Assembly (NCBI RefSeq): GCF_000829375.1
Contig: NZ_AP014624.1
Location: 3,844,001 to 3,908,000, forward strand
Direction: 5' to 3'
Source of the DNA: Chryseobacterium sp. StRB126
GTDB lineage: Bacteria > Bacteroidota > Bacteroidia > Flavobacteriales > Weeksellaceae
DNA length: 64,000 bases
The position numbers and the translations under genes were made by a program. Under the pieces are notes generated by a model. It worked only from the letters and a program-made list of their open reading frames with translations. It was not told the DNA's origin and did no database searches. The number at the start of each line of letters is the position of its first letter. The stretch's first letter is position 1. Shown in pieces: positions 35,568 to 43,755 of the stretch.

Positions 35568-36596
35568 ATGGTATCCCTGAAAAAAAATGGAATTATACTC
35601 AGAAAAACGACATTAGACTTTGAGAGTGAAGGTGTTTTAAATCCTGCAGTCATTCAGGATAACGGAAAAATACATTTATTTTACAGAGCCCTTGCAAAGA
35701 ATAATTTCTCCAGTATCGGATACTGTATATTATCAGATTATAAGACTATAGAAACCCGGTTGAGCAATCCGGTTATCATCCCCGAGTTTGAATACGAAAA
35801 GCATGGGGTTGAAGATCCAAGAATCGTAAAAATCGATCATTTATTTTACCTTACCTATACAAGTTATGACGGGATCAATGCATTGGGAACCCTTGCAGTA
35901 TCTAAGGACCTTACATCATGGCAAAAACAGGGCATTATTGTTCCCAAAATTCCATATAAAAAATTTAGACTTTTATCAGAATCCCAAGGTGAAATAGGAG
36001 AAAAGTACAGACGTTTCAACAAACTCTCTCCTACTCATACAAAGGATAAAGATATCTTCCTTTGGGATAAAAATGTAATATTTTTCCCAAGAAGAATTAA
36101 CGGTAAGCTTTATTTTCTTCATCGCATAAGACCCGATATCCAAATTGCAGGTATAGAAAACATTGAAGACCTGAATCCTGATTTCTGGGAAGATTATTTC
36201 CTTCACTTTAAAGAGCATATTGTATTATCTCCCCAATATGAGCATGAAGTAAGCTATATCGGCGGTGGATGTCCCCCTATAGAAACCGAACATGGATGGC
36301 TTTTGATATACCATGGAGTACATGATACCATTGAAGGGTATGTTTACAGCGCATGTGCTGCCTTACTGGATCTTGATAATCCTGAAAAAGAAATTTCAAG
36401 ACTTCCTTACCCTCTCTTCAAACCCGAAGAAGAATGGGAACAGAAGGGAGAAGTAAACAATGTCTGCTTCCCTACAGGGACCATCGTAGAAGAAAGCACA
36501 CTCCATATTTATTACGGAGCTGCAGATAAAAGAATAGCTGTTGCTTCTTTAAGCATTCCTGAATTATTGAAGGAATTACTGCAGTACACATCATAA
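35568..36596 (+). CDS. GH130 family glycoside phosphorylase/hydrolase
   Basis: A 342-residue five-bladed beta-propeller enzyme of family GH130, whose members phosphorolyse or hydrolyse beta-mannosides. Landmarks: GVLNPAVIQDNGKIHLFYRA, the catalytic-region EKHGVEDPRIVKID, a RINGKLYFLHRI strand, YIGGGCPPIETEHGWLLIYH and IYYGAADKRIAVAS. It starts immediately after the small basic protein and 46 bp before the glycosyltransferase, so synthesis and turnover of one glycan are probably linked. The exact linkage is not visible. Confidence 0.87.
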   Translation: MVSLKKNGIILRKTTLDFESEGVLNPAVIQDNGKIHLFYRALAKNNFSSIGYCILSDYKTIETRLSNPVIIPEFEYEKHGVEDPRIVKIDHLFYLTYTSYDGINALGTLAVSKDLTSWQKQGIIVPKIPYKKFRLLSESQGEIGEKYRRFNKLSPTHTKDKDIFLWDKNVIFFPRRINGKLYFLHRIRPDIQIAGIENIEDLNPDFWEDYFLHFKEHIVLSPQYEHEVSYIGGGCPPIETEHGWLLIYHGVHDTIEGYVYSACAALLDLDNPEKEISRLPYPLFKPEEEWEQKGEVNNVCFPTGTIVEESTLHIYYGAADKRIAVASLSIPELLKELLQYTS

Positions 36597-36642
36597 TTGA
36601 CTATTCTATAAAGAATATCAGACCTTAAAAACAGATATCATC

Positions 36643-38910
36643 ATGAATAAAAATATAAACTCAGACGTGGAGGAAAAGACAAAAAGACAATCTGTCCAAC
36701 ATAAAAAAAACACAATTAATTATACACCTGAAATTATCTTTATAAGTACTTTTCCTCCTAAGGTGTGCGGTATTGCAACATATTGTCAGGATTTGATAAA
36801 ATCTCTTCAGCTAAAGTTCAAAGAATCCTTTACCATCATCATCTGCCCAATGGAAACTGAAGATGAGAGCTATCGATACGAAGAAAATCCTCAATATCGA
36901 CTCAATACATCCGATGCTATTTCTTATTTGGAACTGGCTGATAAAATCAACAAAAATGACAAAATTCAACTTGTTATGCTTCAGCATGAGTTTGGATTTT
37001 TCACTGAAGCTAAAAACGGATTGATGCTTTTTCTTCAAAAGCTAGAGAAAGATATCATTATTACTTTTCACACCGTTCTGCCGAAACCGGATCGGGAATT
37101 AAAAGAAAAGGTAAAAGAAATCAGCAGTTTTGTAAAATCTATTATTGTGATGACCGGTATTTCGGCAGATATCCTGACCAATGATTATGATATTCCATCT
37201 CATAAAATTAAAATGATCCCCCACGGCACTCATTTACTGCCATTTATCGATAAAACTTCACTGAAATCGAAATACGGATTTAAAGATAAAAAAGTTCTTT
37301 CAACATTTGGTTTACTGGGTTCAGGGAAAAATATTGAAACCACCTTAGAAGCTCTGCCTGAAATTATTTCCCAAAACCCGGATGTAATGTTTCTGATTAT
37401 TGGAAAAACGCATCCCGGTATCATTAAGTATGAAGGGGAAAAATATCGTGATTTTTTGCAGGATACTGTTAAGAGACTCCATTTGGAAAAACACACTTAC
37501 TTTATCAACCAATACCTGCCTTTGGATGAGTTGTTAGATTATCTTCAGCTTACCAATATCTATCTTTTCACTTCAAAAGACAGAAACCAGGCAGTAAGTG
37601 GAACCTTTTCCTATGCCATCAGTTGTGGCTGCCCTATTGTGTCCACCCCTATTCCCCATGCTCTGGAAGTATTAAATGAAGACCTGGGAATTATTATTGA
37701 TTTTGAAGCTCCAAAACAGCTTGCTGCTGCCGTGAATACATTACTAAAAAATGAAACCGCACAAGAAAAATTACGATCAAATAGTTTGGAAAAAATGGCT
37801 CCCACAGCCTGGGAAAATTCTTCAATTTCGCACGCCTTATTATTTCAACAATACAGCAAAGATAAAATGACATTACATTATACATTCCCCATCATCAACC
37901 TAAGCCATATCAAAAATATGACAACGGATTTTGGGATGATCCAGTTTTCTAAAATCAACAAACCTGATATCAATTCAGGGTATACTTTGGATGATAATGC
38001 CCGTGCGATGATTGTGGCCTGCAGGCATTATGAACTGAGCAAAGATGAATCTGACCTTGATTTAATCTCCACTTATCTGAAGCTTATTAAGTTCTGCCAA
38101 CAGCCAGATGGAAGTTTCCTCAATTATATAAACCAAGATAAGGAATTTGTCCAGCAGAATTTTGAGACCAATCTCGAAGATTCCAATGGAAGGGCTATCT
38201 GGGCACTGGGATATCTTCTTTCAATAAAAACAATCTTACCTCCACAGTTTTCTAATGAAGCGGAGTCCATTATTGAAAATAGTCTTTCATCTATTGAGAA
38301 TATTCATTCTACCCGAGCAATGGCTTTCATCATTAAGGGATTGCATTATCAAAACTCTGAAAACAACATACCATTATTGAAAAAGCTCGCCAATCGGCTG
38401 GTAAAAATGTATCAGCATGAAAAACATAGAGACTGGCATTGGTTTGAAAGCTATCTGACCTATGGAAACAGTGTACTCCCTGAAGCTTTATTGTGTGCAT
38501 GGATTACAACCAAAGACGAAATGTATAAACAGATTGCCAATGAATCATTCAAGTTTTTACTTTCTAAAATATTTATTAAAGGAGGCATCAAAGTAATCTC
38601 CAACAAAGGGTGGCTGCAGAAAGAAACAATGAAAAGTCCAGAATCAATTGGTGGTGAACAACCTATTGATGTTGCTTACACCATACTGGCCTTGTCTACA
38701 TTCTACAAGGTTTTTAAGGATGAAAAATATTTGCAGATGATGACGAATGCTTTTAGTTGGTTTTTAGGGAAAAATCATTTACATCAGATCATTTATAACC
38801 CTGCAACAGGTGGATGTTATGACGGACTTGAAGAGAAAAATGTTAATCTCAACCAGGGAGCCGAATCAACGGTAAGCTACCTCATGGCAAGGCTCTGTTT
38901 TCCAAAATAA
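36643..38910 (+). CDS. two-domain protein: GT4 glycosyltransferase plus helical-barrel domain
   Basis: A 755-residue protein. Residues about 29-395 form a GT4-type glycosyltransferase (IFISTFPPKVCGIATYCQDL, MIPHGTHLLPF, TFGLLGSGKNIETTLEALPE and the nucleotide-sugar site SYAISCGCPIVSTPIPHALE). From about 405 an all-helical domain follows with GYTLDDNARAMIVAC, DSNGRAIWALGYLL, WHWFESYLTYGNSVLPEAL and NLNQGAESTVSYL, which looks like an (alpha/alpha)6 barrel of sugar-acting enzymes. Cytoplasmic. Together with GH130 it probably makes or trims a mannoside or similar stress glycan (inference). Confidence 0.82.
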   Translation: MNKNINSDVEEKTKRQSVQHKKNTINYTPEIIFISTFPPKVCGIATYCQDLIKSLQLKFKESFTIIICPMETEDESYRYEENPQYRLNTSDAISYLELADKINKNDKIQLVMLQHEFGFFTEAKNGLMLFLQKLEKDIIITFHTVLPKPDRELKEKVKEISSFVKSIIVMTGISADILTNDYDIPSHKIKMIPHGTHLLPFIDKTSLKSKYGFKDKKVLSTFGLLGSGKNIETTLEALPEIISQNPDVMFLIIGKTHPGIIKYEGEKYRDFLQDTVKRLHLEKHTYFINQYLPLDELLDYLQLTNIYLFTSKDRNQAVSGTFSYAISCGCPIVSTPIPHALEVLNEDLGIIIDFEAPKQLAAAVNTLLKNETAQEKLRSNSLEKMAPTAWENSSISHALLFQQYSKDKMTLHYTFPIINLSHIKNMTTDFGMIQFSKINKPDINSGYTLDDNARAMIVACRHYELSKDESDLDLISTYLKLIKFCQQPDGSFLNYINQDKEFVQQNFETNLEDSNGRAIWALGYLLSIKTILPPQFSNEAESIIENSLSSIENIHSTRAMAFIIKGLHYQNSENNIPLLKKLANRLVKMYQHEKHRDWHWFESYLTYGNSVLPEALLCAWITTKDEMYKQIANESFKFLLSKIFIKGGIKVISNKGWLQKETMKSPESIGGEQPIDVAYTILALSTFYKVFKDEKYLQMMTNAFSWFLGKNHLHQIIYNPATGGCYDGLEEKNVNLNQGAESTVSYLMARLCFPK

Positions 38911-38939
38911 CAACCCTTAATTACCGTTATTTTTATATT

Positions 38940-39166
38940 ATTTAACCTGAGTTCGGGATAAGACATTTCTGTTTTTAGTAAGGAAGGAAGCCTGGAGCAG
39001 GGAGAGGGAAGTGAGCCGGGGTTAAAAAAAACACTTACAACCCTGTAATTTATGATTTTTTTAAAGACTGCTTCATCAAATTTTACCGCAACGTCAGAAA
39101 TTATAGCTCCGATAGTAACTTCCAGCCTATTATCCTTAATTTTATGATCCCGAACTCGGGTTATTT
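38940..39166 (-). repeat. interspersed palindromic-end repeat, copy D
   Basis: Ends TTTAACCTGAGTTCGGGATA and ATCCCGAACTCGGGTTATTT; the interior matches copy C with few changes and copies A/B in reverse. It fills the space between the glycosyltransferase gene and the convergent antiporter gene. Confidence 0.8.
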
Positions 39167-39186
39167 ATACATTAATACACAGTAGT

Positions 39187-40284
39187 TTATGGAACGATCG
39201 TAATAAAAAGGTAAATTAAAAAAATAGCGATCAGTACAATTCCCTGCATGATATTGGTTCTGCCCGTTGCCAGTGAGACGGTAATAATAAAAAGCGATAG
39301 TCCTAAAAGTATTGTTGATTTGATATCTATCCCTAATGACATTCTTATGCCGGTTATTACAGATATAATGGCAATCGCAGGAATACTTAGCCCTATACTT
39401 GCTAAAGCAGAACCAAAAGCCAGATTTAATGAAGTTTGAATTTCATCACTTTTTGCAGCTCTGAATGCAGCCAACCCTTCCGGAAGGAGAACAATACCAG
39501 CAATAATGATACCTACAAGAGACCTTGGAGCACCAACCGAAACAACGATATGTTCCACATCCTTTGAAAGAAGCTTTGCCAGTAAAACGACTATTCCCAG
39601 AGACAAGATTAATAATATACAGCTGATATACAATTGTTTTCGGGAAATCATTTCATGACTATTTTGTGCAGGCTCATTTTTAGATAGTTTGTTTTGTGGA
39701 GAAATGAAAAAGCTTCGGTGTCTAAACGTTTGGATCATGGTAAATCCGAGATAAAGTCCTAAAGAAATTAAGGCGATAAAAAGCAATTGGAAGGACGTAT
39801 ATTCACCTCCAAGATGACTTACCGTATAATTGGGCAGAATAAGTACAAAAATAATAACAGAGGTAAGTGTAATCAATGCAGTACTTACTCCTTGTAGTGT
39901 AAAGCTTTGTTCCCTATATCTTAAAGAGCCTATTATAATGCAGCTTCCAATGATTCCGGTAAGAATTATCATTACTGCTGCAAAAACCGTATCTCTGGCG
40001 AGGGTGATGGTTTCTAAACCTTTTGCTCCCATCATGATAGAAATAATAAGTCCTACTTCTATAACTGTAATGGCAAATGCCAGAAGTAAAGTTCCGAATG
40101 GCTCCCCCAAACGATGGGCAATGACTTCAGAATGATATACTGCAGCCAACACACTTCCTATCAAAAATAAAGCAAGAATCACAGAGTAATACCCTGAAGA
40201 AAAAACAGAATTTCCAACATAAGAGAGCCACGCCAGGATAGGAACCAAAAACGTCCACATCCATAAATATTTTTTTATATTCAT
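39187..40284 (-). CDS. chaA: calcium/proton antiporter (ChaA-like)
   Basis: A 365-residue CaCA-family membrane protein with about eleven hydrophobic segments. The first alpha repeat reads YHSEVIAHRLGEPFGTLLLA then AITVIEVGLI, and TLARDTVFAAVMIILTGIIG follows, as in E. coli ChaA; the second repeat has GIVLLPEGLAAFRAAKSDEI and ALASIGLSIPAIA. Exports Ca2+ (and possibly Na+ or K+) in exchange for protons at the inner membrane. Converges on repeat copy D. Confidence 0.9.
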   Translation of the reverse strand: MNIKKYLWMWTFLVPILAWLSYVGNSVFSSGYYSVILALFLIGSVLAAVYHSEVIAHRLGEPFGTLLLAFAITVIEVGLIISIMMGAKGLETITLARDTVFAAVMIILTGIIGSCIIIGSLRYREQSFTLQGVSTALITLTSVIIFVLILPNYTVSHLGGEYTSFQLLFIALISLGLYLGFTMIQTFRHRSFFISPQNKLSKNEPAQNSHEMISRKQLYISCILLILSLGIVVLLAKLLSKDVEHIVVSVGAPRSLVGIIIAGIVLLPEGLAAFRAAKSDEIQTSLNLAFGSALASIGLSIPAIAIISVITGIRMSLGIDIKSTILLGLSLFIITVSLATGRTNIMQGIVLIAIFLIYLFITIVP

Positions 40285-40636
40285 AAAAACATTAATAATT
40301 TACAATTGAATTGTCCTTTGGAGGAAATCAAGAGTTCTATATTTTCCTTTTCAAAACAGTCTTATTAATGATTTGAAGCAGATTAGAAATAATAATATAC
40401 CGGAAATATTAAATAATGAAAAGAAGAGAACATGCAGGAACTGAAAGTCCGGATCACCAGCTCAATGTAGTTGTTCAGCAAGATACAAATAATCAATCAC
40501 TTATTTAGAATTATATAGCAGTATTTTAAGTTAGTTTTTTTCCTAGGGCTCAATAACTTCCACTACTTCATCAGAACCATCAAACAGAACAACCGTATTT
40601 CAGATGCTCAAAACAAGCTGGTATTTTGTAAAAGTG

Positions 40637-40698
40637 TGATATGTGCAACATAAAAGAAACAATCTGTAATACAATAGATGATGAAACACCCAACTTTG
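40637..40698 (+). promoter_or_regulatory. single TGAT-type box and -7 element of csbD-like gene
   Basis: TGATATGTGCAA (40637-40648) differs by one base from the DUF1003 box and starts 61 bp before the end of CAACTTTG (40691-40698). The surrounding sequence TTTGTAAAAGTGTGATATGT and the leader word AAATCCACCTTAT are also shared with the DUF1003 promoter. The rest of 40285-40733 contains only a 30-codon frame at 40416-40508 that I do not call. Confidence 0.7.
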
Positions 40699-40733
40699 TA
40701 CTGTAGCAATGACGTTACATTAAAATCCACCTT

Positions 40734-40952
40734 ATGGACACAAACCACAATAAAGGCGATAAATCTTTCAAAATTCCCGGAGACTGGAATGAACAGTCTA
40801 AACAGCTGAAAGAAAAATTCTCAACATTAACGGACTATGATCTGAAGTTTGAAGAAGGTAAAGAAAAGGAAATGATTGAAAGAATCGGAAACAGATTAAG
40901 AAAAAACCGTGAAGAGGTTCTCAATATTATCAAAGAAATTAATCTTTCATAA
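40734..40952 (+). CDS. CsbD-like general stress protein
   Basis: A 72-residue charged protein. It has the CsbD order: PGDWNEQSKQLKEKFSTLTD, YDLKFEEGKEKEMIERI and KNREEVLNIIKEI. Family members are abundant stress proteins of unknown mechanism, induced by general stress in Bacillus. A CRP-type box shared with the DUF1003 gene lies upstream and a terminator downstream, so it is monocistronic. Confidence 0.82.
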   Translation: MDTNHNKGDKSFKIPGDWNEQSKQLKEKFSTLTDYDLKFEEGKEKEMIERIGNRLRKNREEVLNIIKEINLS

Positions 40953-41014
40953 ATTGTTTTCAAAGACAGTTAAAATCTATGATAAAGACATATTTATTAC
41001 AGGCTTTAACTGGA

Positions 41015-41050
41015 AAAAGGGATGGGATATTAGACAGTTCTGTCCCTTTT
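41015..41050 (+). terminator. intrinsic terminator of csbD-like gene
   Basis: Stem AAAAGGGA/TCCCTTTT closing a 20-nt loop, followed by ATTTA, 62 bases after the stop codon. Confidence 0.65.
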
Positions 41051-41091
41051 ATTTACAATACCTGTCTAGTCTTTATACTTAAAAAGTTGCG

Positions 41092-41430
41092 ATGAATCAT
41101 AAAGAACTTGAAAAATCAAAAGTATATATTACCAGTCAGATTGTAGAATACATTCCGAATTCTGTAGTCAGCAAGACCATACTGGAAAAGCTAACCGGCA
41201 ATATCAGTGCTTTATCGTTTGATGACAAAGAAGGATTACCCGAAAAAATTTCTCCTTTTGATACTGTTGTACAGATCATTGAAGGTAAAGCAGAAATCAT
41301 TATAGACGGAGCTTCTTATTTTATGGAAGAAGGTGAATGCATTATCATTCCCGCCCATAAATCTCACTCTGTAAAAGGAAATAAACGCTTTAAGATGATA
41401 GTAACAATAATAAAAAGCGGCTATGAATAA
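41092..41430 (+). CDS. cupin-domain protein
   Basis: A 112-residue single-cupin protein. Typical strands are ISPFDTVVQIIEGKAEIIID, GASYFMEEGECIIIPAHKSH and SVKGNKRFKMIVTI. Only the histidines in AHKSH of the usual metal set are evident, so metal binding is uncertain. Its last codons overlap the next gene by 8 bp. Confidence 0.85.
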   Translation: MNHKELEKSKVYITSQIVEYIPNSVVSKTILEKLTGNISALSFDDKEGLPEKISPFDTVVQIIEGKAEIIIDGASYFMEEGECIIIPAHKSHSVKGNKRFKMIVTIIKSGYE

Positions 41431-41653
41431 TGTAGATACCATATCAATTCTAACAAAAAAGATATTTAAAAAAACAGTTGAAATTCAAAAAGAATTTCCT
41501 GAACTGTATGACCTTTTAGATGAAACTCCACTATTTTTTTCTTTTGCAGAAAAAAATATCACGATCAAAGATTTAAGACAATATCTTATTTCTCTTATCA
41601 TACAACAAAAATCTTTTGAAAAAGGGATTATCAAAAAAAATGATTTACAATAA
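41423..41653 (+). CDS. 76-residue hypothetical protein in cupin operon
   Basis: MNNVDTISILTKKIFKKTVE then FPELYDLLDETPLFFSFAEK and a lysine-rich end. The start overlaps the cupin gene by 8 bp (ATGAATAATG), a strong sign of coupled translation. The pattern of short helices and the LLDETP segment do not match a family I know with confidence. Confidence 0.6.
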   Translation: MNNVDTISILTKKIFKKTVEIQKEFPELYDLLDETPLFFSFAEKNITIKDLRQYLISLIIQQKSFEKGIIKKNDLQ

Positions 41654-41660
41654 AACTCTG

Positions 41661-42461
41661 ATGAAAACACTAACTAAGCATCCAAAGAGCAAATTGGGGC
41701 TCAGAAATAAAAAAAATATTTCAAGAAGAGCCTATTACTCACAGTTTGTTGTTTTATTCTATATTAGAAATACCAATATCACCCTAGAAAGGGATGCTAC
41801 GGAAATTCTTAGGATGTTAAAAGAATTACAGCAGCTTACTAACAGATCAAGATTGGTATTCAGTACATATTGCAGCTTAAGCCAGCATAATCTGTGGCAG
41901 TCTGTTTTAGAGAACCTGAGCGAGAACATAAAATATATTAGAATGCAGTTTGAATATATACTGGAGAACATTCTTAAAAAAGATAAAATCAATGCATCTA
42001 TATTCTGGCAGCAAAACAAAATCTATATGCATGAGCTGGAGGTGAGCCATAAAAAACTCATCCAACTGGCTACTCAGGTTTTACCAAAAGAAGAAAGATT
42101 ATCATGGAAAGTAACTATTTGCCATTTTTATGATGAAATTTTTTCTTTACTGATTCCACTTATTAGTATATGCAGACTTGAATTGGACTTTATAGAAAAA
42201 TACTCGCCAAAAATCTTTAACCAAACTACGATGGATATTATTAAAGATATTCCGAAAAATTACACATTACAGGAAGCAAAGGAATATGAACATGAATACT
42301 TAAAAGTATTAACCAACTATAGTCATGAATTCTACAGAAAAAATAATTTTTGGAACAGTTTATTATATATCCTTTCAGGCGGTATGTACCCACTGCCATC
42401 AAAACGTACCTTGTCTAAAAGATGGATCAGTAGGAAAATGAAAGATAAGCTTCCAAAATAA
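41661..42461 (+). CDS. hypothetical alpha-helical protein in cupin operon
   Basis: A 266-residue basic, mostly helical protein with no recognised domain (RNTNITLERDATEILRMLKE, WQSVLENLSENIKYIRMQFE). The frame also opens at 41616 and 41640, both inside the preceding gene; MKTLTKHPKSKLG at 41661, 7 bp after that gene's stop, is preferred. No signal peptide. Cotranscription with the cupin gene is likely. Confidence 0.6.
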   Translation: MKTLTKHPKSKLGLRNKKNISRRAYYSQFVVLFYIRNTNITLERDATEILRMLKELQQLTNRSRLVFSTYCSLSQHNLWQSVLENLSENIKYIRMQFEYILENILKKDKINASIFWQQNKIYMHELEVSHKKLIQLATQVLPKEERLSWKVTICHFYDEIFSLLIPLISICRLELDFIEKYSPKIFNQTTMDIIKDIPKNYTLQEAKEYEHEYLKVLTNYSHEFYRKNNFWNSLLYILSGGMYPLPSKRTLSKRWISRKMKDKLPK

Positions 42462-42500
42462 ACCTCAAACTAAATTTTCATCTTATTAAATATTTTTGCA

Positions 42501-42764
42501 GTGAAAACAATACATCTTTTTCGGTTTAACGATACTATTTTCCATAAAATTCCTTTTTTTAAAGAGGAACATAGACTGGAAACCGATGTAACAGAACTCG
42601 ATATAATGAATATTGAAATCGTCACCGAATATATCGTGGAAACTCATGATGATTTTAGTTTCGAGAACACCTCCAAGAATGACCTTTCATTACTGTGCAA
42701 AGAAGCACAAAAAACAATCGAACATTATTTTGTGGTAAGATTAGATCATTATGATTCTATATGA
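42501..42764 (+). CDS. 87-residue hypothetical protein, paralogue of 33924
   Basis: Starts with GTG (MKTIHLFRFNDTIFHK) and keeps the paralogue's FFKEEHRLE, ETHDDFSFENTSKNDLSLLC and TIEHYFVVRLDHYDSI segments. The GTG start is supported by exact alignment with the ATG-started paralogue. Its 3' end overlaps the convergent MaoC gene by 8 bp. Function unknown. Confidence 0.72.
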   Translation: MKTIHLFRFNDTIFHKIPFFKEEHRLETDVTELDIMNIEIVTEYIVETHDDFSFENTSKNDLSLLCKEAQKTIEHYFVVRLDHYDSI

Positions 42765-43215
42765 AATGGTAAAGAAAAATAACATCTCCTGCATAGGCCG
42801 GTTTAGCATGGCCTTTTATTAGAAGTTTTGCTTCCACCACTACTTTTACGGTTCCTCTGAGATCTGTCACAGATTTTACTGTAGCTTGTAGTCTCACCTC
42901 ACTATTCACAGGAACTGCCTGTCCAAATTTAAGATTCTCAATTCCGTAATTGATTTCCATTTTTACATTTCTCACCTCTGCAATTTGTTTCCAGAGATAA
43001 GGAATCAGTGATAATGTTAAATAACCATGAGCTATAGTGGATTTAAAAGGGCCTTCCTTTTCTGCTTTTTCTTTATCTGTGTGAATCCACTGATAATCTA
43101 AGGTGGCTTCTGCAAATCTGTTAATCTGAGTCTGATCTATCGTATGCCAGGCAGAAACCCCAATCATTTTGCCTTCAAGAGCTTTATATTCAATAAAATT
43201 GTTGATAATAATCAT
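42757..43215 (-). CDS. MaoC-like (R)-specific enoyl-CoA hydratase
   Basis: A 152-residue hot-dog-fold protein. The hydratase motif is present: an acidic residue and histidine in DYQWIHTDKEKA and the following FKSTIAHGYLTLSLIPYLW. Members hydrate trans-2-enoyl-CoA to (R)-3-hydroxyacyl-CoA in fatty-acid or polyester metabolism. No polymer synthase is nearby, so the pathway is open. Confidence 0.87.
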   Translation of the reverse strand: MIIINNFIEYKALEGKMIGVSAWHTIDQTQINRFAEATLDYQWIHTDKEKAEKEGPFKSTIAHGYLTLSLIPYLWKQIAEVRNVKMEINYGIENLKFGQAVPVNSEVRLQATVKSVTDLRGTVKVVVEAKLLIKGHAKPAYAGDVIFLYHFI

Positions 43216-43322
43216 ATGGTGTTCTTCTTCCTTATAAACGTATATGTTGGTGTTTAATTATCTTGTTACTGAATAACTCAATACCAAACTCATGAGATCT
43301 CTTCTTTTCAAAATCTTTAAAA

Positions 43323-43434
43323 ACCTCTTACAAACAAGTAAGAGGTCAATGAACATTATGGAAATAAAAAGTAATGTATTTATAGTAATGTCCGTTCAAA
43401 TAATATATCCATACCTATTTGTCTGGATATATTA
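43323..43434 (-). terminator. two hairpins downstream of cspA-like gene
   Basis: A perfect 11-bp stem TAATATATCCA/TGGATATATTA at 43401-43434 and a 9-bp stem ACCTCTTAC/GTAAGAGGT at 43323-43346 lie between the cold-shock gene and the MaoC gene. Either may end the helicase-csp transcript on the minus strand; neither has a long T run. Confidence 0.5.
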
Positions 43435-43510
43435 TTTGTTAAAAAATATAAAATTATGAAACTGGAATTGCAAAAAATTATCTTTTGAAATATCTACAAT
43501 CAAGTTTAAA

Positions 43511-43705
43511 TTATGCCAATTTTACGTTGACAGCATTTAAGCCCTTGTCACTTTTTTGTACATCAAAAACGACTTTATCGTTTTCACGAATTGAACTTAT
43601 GCTCAACCCTGAAGAATGTACAAATATGTCCTTACTTCCATCTGAAGGAGTAATAAATCCGAAGCCTTTTGCTTCATTGAAAAATTTTACGGTGCCTTGT
43701 TGCAT
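43511..43705 (-). CDS. cold-shock protein (CspA family)
   Basis: A 64-residue single cold-shock domain. RNP1 is KGFGFI and RNP2 is DIFVH, both at standard positions, with GTVKFFNEAKGFGF at the N-terminus. It acts as a single-stranded nucleic-acid chaperone. It lies 50 bp after the DEAD-box helicase gene on the same strand, a natural pairing for unwinding RNA in the cold. Confidence 0.93.
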   Translation of the reverse strand: MQQGTVKFFNEAKGFGFITPSDGSKDIFVHSSGLSISSIRENDKVVFDVQKSDKGLNAVNVKLA

Positions 43706-43755
43706 TGTAATTATTATTAAAATTTGAATATTATGTTCTGTAAACGCTACAGACT

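Noticed and set aside
40416..40508. 30-codon ATG frame upstream of the csbD-like gene
   Set aside because: Too short, no coupling to a gene, no second copy; possibly a remnant but not supportable.
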